Positions 1-5,169 of a stretch of 5,169 nucleotides of DNA are shown piece after piece. The position numbers were made by a program, and so were the translations under genes. How positions within the stretch are numbered: position 1 is the stretch's first letter; every line of letters begins with the position of its first letter. The notes under the pieces were generated by a model, which saw nothing but the letters and a program-made list of their open reading frames with translations, did not search any database and was not told the origin of the DNA. Source of the stretch: Gammaproteobacteria bacterium (GTDB lineage: Bacteria > Pseudomonadota > Gammaproteobacteria > Steroidobacterales > Steroidobacteraceae). The stretch is from positions 1-5,169 of the forward strand of contig VBNP01000180.1 of NCBI GenBank assembly GCA_005877965.1. The letters are read 5' to 3'.

Positions 1-678
1 CTGGTGGTCGAAGACGAAGCGGCGTTGCGCGACTCGCTGAAGGAGCGGCTCGCCGCGGCGGGTTTTTCGGTGGACGTGGCGCGCGACGGCAACGAGGGCC
101 TGTTCGCAGGGCTCGAATACCCCCTGGACGTCGCCGTCATCGACCTCGGGTTGCCGAACCTTCCCGGCCTGGAGGTGATCCGCCGGCTACGGGCGGCGCG
201 CAAGACCTACCCGATCCTGATCCTCACGGCGCGCGACAACTGGCAGGACAAGGTCGAGGGGCTGCAGGCGGGCGCGGATGACTACGTCGCCAAGCCGTTT
301 CACTTCGAGGAAGTGCTGGCGCGGCTGCAGGCGCTGCTGCGCCGGGCGGGCGGCTGGGCGAGCCCGCAGCTCAACTGCGGGCCGGTGGTGCTGGACACGC
401 GCGCGCAAACCGTCGCAGTGAGCGGCGCAGCCGTGGAGCTCACCACGTTCGAGTACCGCATCCTCGAGCATCTGATGCTGCGCGCCGGGGATGTGATCTC
501 CAAGACGGAATTGACCGAGCGCCTGTACGACCAGGACTTCGAGCGCGACAGCAACGTCATCGAAGTGCTGGTCGGGCGCCTGCGCCGCAAGCTCGACCCG
601 CAGGACGAGTTGCGTCCCATCGAGACGCTGCGCGGCCGGGGTTATCGGTTCGCGCTGCCGCGCGACGCCGCCTCCTAG
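1..678 (+). CDS. phoP: PhoP-type OmpR-family response regulator (5' partial)
   Basis: DNA-binding response regulator, the cytoplasmic output of a PhoQ-type kinase. The reading frame is open from base 1 and enters inside the first beta strand (LVVEDE). By alignment from memory with E. coli PhoP, about three residues (M-x-x) lie before the window; the GTG at base 4 is an internal Val, not the start. In window numbering the receiver domain spans about residues 1-118. It has an acidic pocket (E4, D5), the phospho-acceptor D48 (VIDLGLP), T76 (LTAR) and K98 (AKPF). With the three missing residues added, these match D51, T79 and K101 of PhoP. The stretch LTARDNWQDKVEGLQAGADD is strikingly PhoP-like. 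A winged helix follows (about 125-222), with recognition helix about 183-198 and wing TLRGRGYRF. About 228 residues are expected in full, close to the 223 of E. coli PhoP. The kinase gene follows after 29 bases, presumably on the same transcript. The promoter lies outside the window. The family is certain and the PhoP assignment is strong. Confidence 0.93.
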   Translation: MVVEDEAALRDSLKERLAAAGFSVDVARDGNEGLFAGLEYPLDVAVIDLGLPNLPGLEVIRRLRAARKTYPILILTARDNWQDKVEGLQAGADDYVAKPFHFEEVLARLQALLRRAGGWASPQLNCGPVVLDTRAQTVAVSGAAVELTTFEYRILEHLMLRAGDVISKTELTERLYDQDFERDSNVIEVLVGRLRRKLDPQDELRPIETLRGRGYRFALPRDAAS

Positions 679-707
679 GCGGCCGGCGCCGCGCTGCATG
701 GCAGACC

Positions 708-2051
708 GTGCACTCGCTCAGTCGGCGGCTGCTGGTTTCGGTGTCCGTGCCGCTGGCGTTGTTCTTCGGCGGGATGATGCTGGTGCTCGACACCGGTTTC
801 CGGGCGCTCTCGGAGCGCTCGCTGCGCGAGCTGCTCGACTCGCAGATGGTGTCGCTGATTGCGGCGGCCGAGCTGCAACCGAACGGCGGTTATGCGCCGG
901 CCCCGCACACGCTCGATCCACGGCTGGCGACCCCGCGCTCGGGACTGTACGCGGAGATCCACTCGCAGCGTTACCTGTGGCGCTCGCCTTCGACGGCGGG
1001 CCTCTCCACCAGTGATTTCGGCGCGCTGCTCGTGCCCGGGGAGCGCAACCTCCTGTACGCGGCCTTCGGTCACGACCGCGTGGCCATCGAGAGCCGCGCG
1101 ATCCAGTTCGCCGATGACCCCAATGGCAAGCGCACGATCACCTTCAGCGTCGCCGTCAGCCTCAGCCCCTATGAGGAGCAGCTGTGGCGCTTCCGCCGCG
1201 AGCTGATCGGCTGGTTCGCAGGACTCATGCTGGTGCTGCTCGTGACACTGGCCGCGCTGCTGCGCTGGGTGCTCGCGCCCGTGCGCCGCATGGAGCGGGA
1301 GATTCACGAAGTGGAGGAGGGGCGCTGCGAGACCCTCGGCGCCGGCTATCCGCGCGAATTGTCCGGCGTCGCCACCAATCTCAACGCGCTGCTGCTCGGG
1401 GAGCGCAAGCGCGTCACCCGCTACCGCGACACGCTCGGCAATCTGGCGCACAGCCTGAAGACCCCGCTCGCCGTCATGCGCGCGAGTCTGTCCGGCGGAG
1501 CGCCCGCCGGCCCGGTAGGGGCGGAGATCGACCGCATGAGCGGCATCATCGAGCACCAGTTGAAACGTGCAGCCGCCTCCGGCGGCGCCCTGCTCGGGCA
1601 GGCGCCGGTGGAGGTGGCGCAGGTGGCCTCCGAGCTGCGCGGCACGCTGCTGAAGGTGTACGCGGGCAAGGATCTGTCGCTCGAGCTCGCGATCGCGCCC
1701 GCGACGCTGTTCGTCGGCGATCGCGGCGACCTCACGGAGCTGCTGGGAAACCTGCTCGACAACGCCTGCAAGTGGTGCCGCGGCCGGGTGCGCCTCACGG
1801 CGAGCAGTGACGAGAGCGCGGGCCCGCGCGAGCGCCTGAGCCTCATCGTGGAGGACGACGGACCGGGTATCTCGGCGGAGAACCGCGCGCGTGTGCTCGA
1901 GCGCGGCGTGCGTGCGGATCAGAACGTGCCGGGCCATGGATTGGGACTCGCCATGGTGCACGATACGGTGGACCTGTACGGCGGCCAGCTCGCGATCGAC
2001 GCCTCCCCGCTCGGTGGCGCACGTATCTCGCTGCGGCTGCCGGGACGCTGA
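708..2051 (+). CDS. phoQ: PhoQ-type sensor histidine kinase
   Basis: Inner-membrane sensor kinase (447 aa) expected to phosphorylate and dephosphorylate the PhoP-type regulator just upstream. Order of parts: TM1 about residues 8-28; periplasmic sensor about 29-163; TM2 about 166-189; HAMP about 190-240; HisKA with H248 in NLAHSLKTPLAV, the H-box wording typical of PhoQ; HATPase with N-box ELLGNLLDNACKWC (N348, N352), G1 box VEDDGPGIS (381-389), G2 box GHGLGL (409-414) and LGGARISL at the end. All catalytic motifs are intact. Enteric PhoQ is somewhat longer (486 aa). The start is GTG 708: no earlier in-frame start follows the phoP stop, and the next Met (residue 23) lies inside TM1. No clear Shine-Dalgarno precedes it, so translation may be coupled to phoP. 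The periplasmic domain lacks the run of acidic residues that binds divalent cations in enteric PhoQ; only a short ADDP is seen (135-138). The kinase call is certain and the PhoQ orthology is likely, but the signal sensed is unknown. Confidence 0.9.
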   Translation: MHSLSRRLLVSVSVPLALFFGGMMLVLDTGFRALSERSLRELLDSQMVSLIAAAELQPNGGYAPAPHTLDPRLATPRSGLYAEIHSQRYLWRSPSTAGLSTSDFGALLVPGERNLLYAAFGHDRVAIESRAIQFADDPNGKRTITFSVAVSLSPYEEQLWRFRRELIGWFAGLMLVLLVTLAALLRWVLAPVRRMEREIHEVEEGRCETLGAGYPRELSGVATNLNALLLGERKRVTRYRDTLGNLAHSLKTPLAVMRASLSGGAPAGPVGAEIDRMSGIIEHQLKRAAASGGALLGQAPVEVAQVASELRGTLLKVYAGKDLSLELAIAPATLFVGDRGDLTELLGNLLDNACKWCRGRVRLTASSDESAGPRERLSLIVEDDGPGISAENRARVLERGVRADQNVPGHGLGLAMVHDTVDLYGGQLAIDASPLGGARISLRLPGR

Positions 2052-2055
2052 CGGC

Positions 2056-2065
2056 GTAGCGCTAC
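2056..2065. repeat. 10-bp palindrome at the convergent phoQ/ALDH junction
   Basis: GTAGCGCTAC is a perfect 10-base palindrome in the 10-base gap between the phoQ stop (TGA 2049-2051) and the end of the minus-strand aldehyde dehydrogenase. It includes that gene's stop codon (CTA 2062-2064 on the + strand). As RNA it would fold poorly because almost no loop is left, and no T-run follows on either strand. I therefore do not call it a terminator, and chance is a reasonable explanation. Confidence 0.35.
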
Positions 2066-3600
2066 TGCGTGATCTTGAACTCGATCCCCTGCGCGAGCGG
2101 CAGTTCCCGGCTCCAGTTCACGGTAGCGGTCTGGCGGCGCATGTACGCCTTCCAGGCATCGGAGCCCGACTCGCGTCCGCCGCCGCTATCCTTCTCGCCA
2201 CCGAAGGCGCCGCCGATTTCGGCGCCCGAGGTGCCGAGATTGATGTTGGCGATGCCGCAGTCGCTGCCGGCGGCCGACAGGAATGCTTCCGCGTTCTGCA
2301 GTCGATCGGTGAACAGCGCCGAGGACAGGCCGTGGGCGGAGGCGTTCTGCGCGGCAATCGCCTCGGCGAGCGAGGTGACCGGGATCAGGTACAGAATGGG
2401 TGCGAAGGTTTCGGTCTGAACGATCGGCCAGTCGTTGCGGGCGCGGATGATCGCGGGCTCCACGAAGTTGCCGGGGCGCTTGAGCGTGTTGCCGCCATAG
2501 AGCAACTCGCCGCCGGCGTTGCGCGCGCTCGTGATGGCGGCCTGGTAGCGCTCGACGGCTTGGCGATCGATCACAGGGCCCATGAGCGTCTCGCTCTGCA
2601 GCGGATCACCGATACGCACCTGGCGGTAAGCATGGACCAGGCGCCGTTCCAGCTCCGCGGCGATCGCCTGGTGAGCGAACACCCGCCGCGTGCTGGTGCA
2701 GCGCTGGCCGGCGGTGCCGACGGCGCCAAAGACGATCGCCGGCACCGCGAGGTCGAGGTTGGCGGTCTCATCGACAATGACGGCGTTGTTGCCTCCGAGC
2801 TCGAGCAGGCTCTTGCCGAGGCGCGCGGCGACGCGCTCGCCGACCTTGCGGCCGACCTCGGTCGAGCCGGTGAAGGAGATGAGCGCCACGCGCCGGTCCG
2901 CCACGAAGCGCGTCGCCAGGTCCGTGCCGGTCTCCACGAACAGCTGAAAGATCGGCGGCAGGTGGTTGGCTTCGACCACAGTGTTGCACAGCCGCTGCAC
3001 CGCCAGCGCCGTGAGCGGCGTCTTGTGCGAGGGCTTCCACACGCAGGCGTTGCCGCACACGACCCCGAGAAACGCGTTCCAGGACCACACTGCGACCGGA
3101 AAGTTGAAGGCCGAGATGATGCCGACGACGCCCAAGGGGTGCCATTGCTCGGCCATGCGATGCCGCGGGCGCTCGGAGTGCATCGTGAGGCCGTAGAGCA
3201 TGCGCGACTGGCCGACCGCGAAGTCGGCGATGTCGATCATCTCCTGAACCTCGCCCAGGCCCTCGGCGAGGATCTTGCCGTTCTCCAGCGACACCAGCGT
3301 GCCCAGGTCGCTCTTGTGCCGTCGCAACTGCTCGCCGAGCAGCCGCACCGCTTCGCCGCGCTTGGGCGCCGGCACGTCGCGCCAGGCGGCCGCAGCTTCG
3401 ACCGCCGAGCTCAACACGTGTTCGTAGTCAGCCACGCTGGCCGGGCGCACCTGCGCGAGCAGCGTCGCATCTGCGGGGTTGCGCACGTCCATGAGCGGGG
3501 CGTCGGTGGCGTCCGACCAGCCGTGCGATCCGGACCAGGTGCCGGGGTTGACGGCGCCCAACCCTAAGCGCTTCAGAAGCGCATCGATGTCCCTGCTCAT
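2062..3600 (-). CDS. amaB: ALDH7-type 2-aminoadipate 6-semialdehyde (piperideine-6-carboxylate) dehydrogenase
   Basis: NAD-dependent aldehyde dehydrogenase (512 aa) of the antiquitin/ALDH7 family. It is expected to oxidise 2-aminoadipate 6-semialdehyde, in equilibrium with piperideine-6-carboxylate, to 2-aminoadipate in lysine breakdown in the cytoplasm. The catalytic set is complete: N166 in SAFNFPVAVW (oxyanion hole), K189 in WKPS (cofactor), FTGSTEVG (243-250), E267 in LLELGGNN (general base), nucleophile C301 in GTAGQRCTSTRR, and E397/F399 in ETFAP. The wording GTAGQRCT-x-x-RR, the LGTSGAEIGGAFGGEK loop near residues 455-470 and the length near 510 point to ALDH7 rather than succinate-semialdehyde or betaine-aldehyde dehydrogenases. 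The ATG at 3600 overlaps the stop of the upstream enzyme gene (ATGA) and has an AGGCGG element seven bases upstream, which supports this start and coupled translation. Its downstream end meets phoQ tail to tail, ten bases apart. The substrate is inferred from family and operon partner. Confidence 0.9.
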   Translation of the reverse strand: MSRDIDALLKRLGLGAVNPGTWSGSHGWSDATDAPLMDVRNPADATLLAQVRPASVADYEHVLSSAVEAAAAWRDVPAPKRGEAVRLLGEQLRRHKSDLGTLVSLENGKILAEGLGEVQEMIDIADFAVGQSRMLYGLTMHSERPRHRMAEQWHPLGVVGIISAFNFPVAVWSWNAFLGVVCGNACVWKPSHKTPLTALAVQRLCNTVVEANHLPPIFQLFVETGTDLATRFVADRRVALISFTGSTEVGRKVGERVAARLGKSLLELGGNNAVIVDETANLDLAVPAIVFGAVGTAGQRCTSTRRVFAHQAIAAELERRLVHAYRQVRIGDPLQSETLMGPVIDRQAVERYQAAITSARNAGGELLYGGNTLKRPGNFVEPAIIRARNDWPIVQTETFAPILYLIPVTSLAEAIAAQNASAHGLSSALFTDRLQNAEAFLSAAGSDCGIANINLGTSGAEIGGAFGGEKDSGGGRESGSDAWKAYMRRQTATVNWSRELPLAQGIEFKITQ

Positions 3601-4766
3601 CCGTTTGCCGCCTGCCGGCGCTGGTGGCCGGCTTTACCCGACACCACCACCTCGCCGGAAACGTGCTTGGTGCCGCCCGGCGCGTAGTAGCGCCCGAAGC
3701 GGTTCGCGAGGATATCCGTGAGCCGGAACTGCTCCTGCGCCACGAAGCCACTGTAGCGGCCCTGGTGCTCGAGCACGAGGTCCACGACCGCGGTGATGCC
3801 GGCGGCCGTCGTGACCTGAATCGCCGACCACAGCCGCCCGGCGATGACCTGCGGATAGATCTTGTTGACGTAGTTTTCCTCGCGCAGCTGTCCGTCCTGC
3901 GTGCCGGTGACCGCCGCATACACGATCACCACATCCTGGAGCGTCTGCGGCACGGCGTTCTCCAGGATCCGCTTTAGCGTGCCGCGATCGTGATTGAGCT
4001 TCAGGTCGTTCATGAGCAGGCGCATCTGCTGGCAGTGACCGGGGTAACGGATGGTCTTGTAGTTCATCGTTTCGAGGTGCGCGCCGTGCGTCTCGGCGAG
4101 CGACCCGAGGCCCCCGGAGGTGTTGAACGCCTCGTACAGCGTGCCGTCGATTTCGATTTCCTCGAGTCCCTCGAGAGGCGCGACCTCGAGCAGCCGCCCA
4201 TCGCTCACCGCCTGGCAGGGATTGCCGTACTCGTTGATGAGTCCCTCGGTGGACCAGGTGAGCGAGTACTTGAGGACGTTGTTCGGGTGCTGCGGCAGGG
4301 CGCCGACACGCAGCTTCACGGCCCGCAACGCGTCAAAGTGAGTGATCAGCTCGGCGGCGGCGATACTGATGAATCCGGGAGCCAGACCACACTGCGGCAC
4401 GAATGCCTGCCCGGCCCCGGCGGCGAGGGCGTGCACGGAGCGCGTGACGTCCACGTCCTCGGTCAGGTCGAAGTAGTGGACGCGCGCCTTGCGGGCGGCC
4501 GCGGCGACCCCGAGGTTGCAGTAGTAGGGCAGGCTCGAAACGACGGCATCGACCGGGTGCTCGGCGAGATGCCGCGCGAGCGCCTCCGCGTGGGTCGCGT
4601 CCAGCGCGAGGGCGAGGATGTTGCGCGTCTCGTGGGCACGCACCACCGCCTCGGCCGCAGCGCCGTCGATATCGCCCAGTTGAACCTTGTAACTGCCCGA
4701 TTCGGCTAGCAATCCGCAGATCAATGCGCCGATCTTGCCGGCGCCCAGAACCAGTACGCGGTGCAT
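3597..4766 (-). CDS. Saccharopine dehydrogenase family oxidoreductase (saccharopine or lysine 6-dehydrogenase)
   Basis: Oxidoreductase (389 aa) that most likely produces 2-aminoadipate 6-semialdehyde for the ALDH7 enzyme encoded directly downstream. An N-terminal Rossmann fold carries GAGKIG (8-13) at the start. An Asp follows the second strand (GDID, D32), which suggests NAD rather than NADP. The motif VPQCGLAPGF (123-132) leads into the catalytic domain, with TEGLINEY (173-180), YEAFNTSGGLGSL (211-223) and NYKTIRYPGH (235-244), typical of this family. Two activities fit. Saccharopine dehydrogenase (glutamate-forming) would need a lysine-ketoglutarate reductase, which is not adjacent. Lysine 6-dehydrogenase acts directly on lysine; its characterised members are about 385 aa, closer to this length than the roughly 446 aa of yeast Lys9. 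Start: ATG at 4766, with AAAGGGA about four bases upstream that forms one arm of a small hairpin. The stop overlaps the next start by four bases. The family is certain; which activity it has is open. Confidence 0.87.
   Translation of the reverse strand: MHRVLVLGAGKIGALICGLLAESGSYKVQLGDIDGAAAEAVVRAHETRNILALALDATHAEALARHLAEHPVDAVVSSLPYYCNLGVAAAARKARVHYFDLTEDVDVTRSVHALAAGAGQAFVPQCGLAPGFISIAAAELITHFDALRAVKLRVGALPQHPNNVLKYSLTWSTEGLINEYGNPCQAVSDGRLLEVAPLEGLEEIEIDGTLYEAFNTSGGLGSLAETHGAHLETMNYKTIRYPGHCQQMRLLMNDLKLNHDRGTLKRILENAVPQTLQDVVIVYAAVTGTQDGQLREENYVNKIYPQVIAGRLWSAIQVTTAAGITAVVDLVLEHQGRYSGFVAQEQFRLTDILANRFGRYYAPGGTKHVSGEVVVSGKAGHQRRQAANG
3608..3613 (-). promoter_or_regulatory. Ribosome binding site of the ALDH7 gene, inside the upstream gene
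   Basis: On the minus strand AGGCGG, one mismatch from AGGAGG, sits seven bases before the ATG at 3600, within the last codons of the saccharopine/lysine dehydrogenase gene. Together with the ATGA stop-start overlap, it supports the chosen start and co-translation of the two enzymes. Confidence 0.55.
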
Positions 4767-4771
4767 AGAGT

Positions 4772-4786
4772 CCCTTTGGAAAAGGG
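4772..4786 (-). promoter_or_regulatory. Small inverted repeat overlapping the lysine-operon ribosome binding site
   Basis: CCCTTT-GGA-AAAGGG is a perfect six-base inverted repeat with a three-base spacer, ending five bases before the ATG at 4766. On the minus-strand transcript the arm next to the start codon reads AAAGGG and is the best Shine-Dalgarno candidate (AAAGGGA, four-base spacing). Folding would therefore hide the ribosome binding site. It could equally be a short protein-binding operator. The inverted repeat is seen directly; any regulatory role is inference. Confidence 0.4.
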
Positions 4787-4820
4787 GCGCATTCTGCCCG
4801 CGAAGCGCCCGCAGCGCCAG

Positions 4821-4835
4821 CGCCGCGGCGCCGCG
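4821..4835. repeat. GC-only overlapping palindromes in the divergent intergenic region
   Basis: Two overlapping perfect palindromes are present: CGCCGCGGCG (4821-4830) and CGCGGCGCCGCG (4824-4835). They lie near the middle of the divergent spacer, where an operator could sit. In sequence this GC-rich, such palindromes arise easily, so function is doubtful. Confidence 0.3.
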
Positions 4836-4882
4836 CCCGGGAGGTGACGCCCCGGTGGCCGGAGCCTCAAGGAAAGCGTGCT

Positions 4883-4886
4883 AGGA
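4883..4886 (+). promoter_or_regulatory. Likely ribosome binding site of the DAHP synthase gene
   Basis: AGGA lies eight bases before the ATG at 4895, an acceptable Shine-Dalgarno spacing. This supports that ATG as the start; no better in-frame start is seen close upstream. Confidence 0.5.
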
Positions 4887-4894
4887 TCAAAGAC

Positions 4895-5169
4895 ATGCGA
4901 TCACCCGAAACCACCTCCTGGCACAGCGCCAGCTGGCAGACACGGCTGGCCCAGCAACAGCCGGTGTATGAGGATCCGCGCGCGCTCGAGCGGATTGTGG
5001 CGCACGTCTCCCGGCTTCCGCCGATCGTCGTCTCCTGGGAGATCGAGACGCTGCGGGAGCGCCTCGCCGCCGCCCAGCGCGGGGAGGCGTTTCTGCTGCA
5101 GGGCGGTGACTGTGCGGAAGCGTTTGCCGATTGTGAATCGGACACCATCGCCAAGAAGCTCAAGATCCT
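4895..5169 (+). CDS. aroG: Class II 3-deoxy-7-phosphoheptulonate (DAHP) synthase, 3' partial
   Basis: First enzyme of the shikimate pathway: it condenses phosphoenolpyruvate with erythrose 4-phosphate to give DAHP, the entry to aromatic amino acid synthesis, in the cytoplasm. Only the first 91 codons plus two bases are in the window; class II enzymes are usually about 450 residues. Recognition rests on the class II (plant/mycobacterial type) N-terminal pattern: W-x4-W followed by QQQPVY (20-25), LPPIV (41-45), then EIETLRERLAAAQRGEAFLL (49-68) leading into QGGDCAEAF (69-77). C73 in GGDCAE corresponds to the metal-binding cysteine of the family (C87 in the M. tuberculosis enzyme). The start is ATG 4895, with AGGA eight bases upstream. 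The gene is transcribed away from the lysine operon. The symbol follows the mycobacterial class II gene; this is not the E. coli class I AroG. A phenazine-cluster paralogue (PhzC) is the main alternative, but no phenazine gene is visible here. Confidence 0.92.
   Translation, partial: MRSPETTSWHSASWQTRLAQQQPVYEDPRALERIVAHVSRLPPIVVSWEIETLRERLAAAQRGEAFLLQGGDCAEAFADCESDTIAKKLKI

Larger units (their letters stand above)
4767..4894. promoter_or_regulatory. Divergent intergenic region between the lysine operon and the DAHP synthase gene
   Basis: These 128 bases separate the two divergent start codons, so promoters for both transcription units should lie here, unless a promoter is internal to a gene. 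I could not find a convincing sigma-70 pair on either strand. TAGGAT (4882-4887, +) resembles a -10 box but overlaps the likely ribosome binding site and has no matching -35. CAGAAT (4790-4795 on the - strand) also lacks a -35. No PhoP-box direct repeat (TGTTTA-like) is visible. The region is very GC-rich in the middle (about 4801-4860). What can be seen is a short hairpin next to the lysine operon start and a GC palindrome, listed separately. Confidence 0.5.

Noticed and set aside
698..1015. ATG at 698 opening a 105-codon frame between phoP and phoQ.
   Set aside because: It is out of frame with the kinase, and its Ala/Arg/Gly-rich translation shows no domain. The kinase frame from GTG 708 explains the sequence.
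1572..1606. Nested GC-rich inverted repeats (for example GCCGCC-TCC-GGCGGC) inside phoQ.
   Set aside because: They fall in the linker between the HisKA and ATPase parts, where Ala/Gly codons make such repeats likely by chance, and no T-run follows.
675..1961. A 428-codon minus-strand open frame antisense to phoQ.
   Set aside because: The composition is dominated by Ala, Arg, Gln, His and Glu without domain motifs, and it lies fully under a complete histidine kinase. GC shadow.
1891..3567. A 558-codon + strand open frame antisense to the ALDH7 gene, longer than the real gene.
   Set aside because: It overlaps an intact enzyme with all catalytic motifs, and its translation is rich in Ala, Arg, Gly and His with no recognisable domain. 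It is a third-position GC shadow.
3990..4709. A 239-codon + strand open frame antisense to the saccharopine/lysine dehydrogenase gene.
   Set aside because: No recognisable motif, and it is opposite an intact Rossmann-fold enzyme. GC shadow.
4776..4804. TTGGAA as a possible -35 box for the DAHP synthase gene.
   Set aside because: No acceptable -10 lies about 17 bases downstream, and the sequence is already accounted for by the hairpin beside the lysine operon start.
4867..5163. A 98-codon minus-strand open frame at the right edge.
   Set aside because: It is Ser/Arg/Cys-rich with no motif and lies opposite the clear class II DAHP synthase N-terminus.

Overview
This is an ordinary-looking chromosomal window from a high-GC proteobacterium. 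A PhoP/PhoQ pair in the gammaproteobacterial style, next to an ALDH7-type aldehyde dehydrogenase and a class II DAHP synthase, suggests a gammaproteobacterium of the Xanthomonadales/Nevskiales/Steroidobacter kind. That placement is an inference from gene style only. Coding density is very high, and I see no mobile elements, RNA genes, CRISPR arrays or broken genes.

Layout. (1) Bases 1-2051, + strand: a two-component system. It starts with a PhoP-type response regulator missing about three N-terminal residues at the window edge. A PhoQ-type membrane histidine kinase follows 29 bases later. (2) Bases 2062-4766, - strand: a two-gene operon read right to left. First is a saccharopine dehydrogenase/lysine 6-dehydrogenase family enzyme. 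Its stop codon overlaps the start of an ALDH7-type semialdehyde dehydrogenase in an ATGA junction. (3) Bases 4767-4894: a divergent intergenic region with a small hairpin over the ribosome binding site of the lysine operon and a GC-rich palindrome. (4) Bases 4895-5169, + strand: the first 91 codons of a class II DAHP synthase, which runs off the window.

How the genes fit together. The two minus-strand enzymes form a lysine-degradation module: the first would make 2-aminoadipate 6-semialdehyde and the second would oxidise it to 2-aminoadipate. No lysine-ketoglutarate reductase is adjacent, and the operon is closed in by a convergent gene on one side and a divergent one on the other. The first enzyme may therefore be a one-step lysine 6-dehydrogenase rather than a saccharopine dehydrogenase. 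PhoP/PhoQ and the DAHP synthase (first step of aromatic amino acid synthesis) look like independent neighbours.

I did not find a convincing undescribed system. The points most worth a second look are the ambiguous lysine enzyme, a PhoQ sensor domain without the acidic cluster of enteric PhoQ, and the hairpin over the lysine operon's ribosome binding site.
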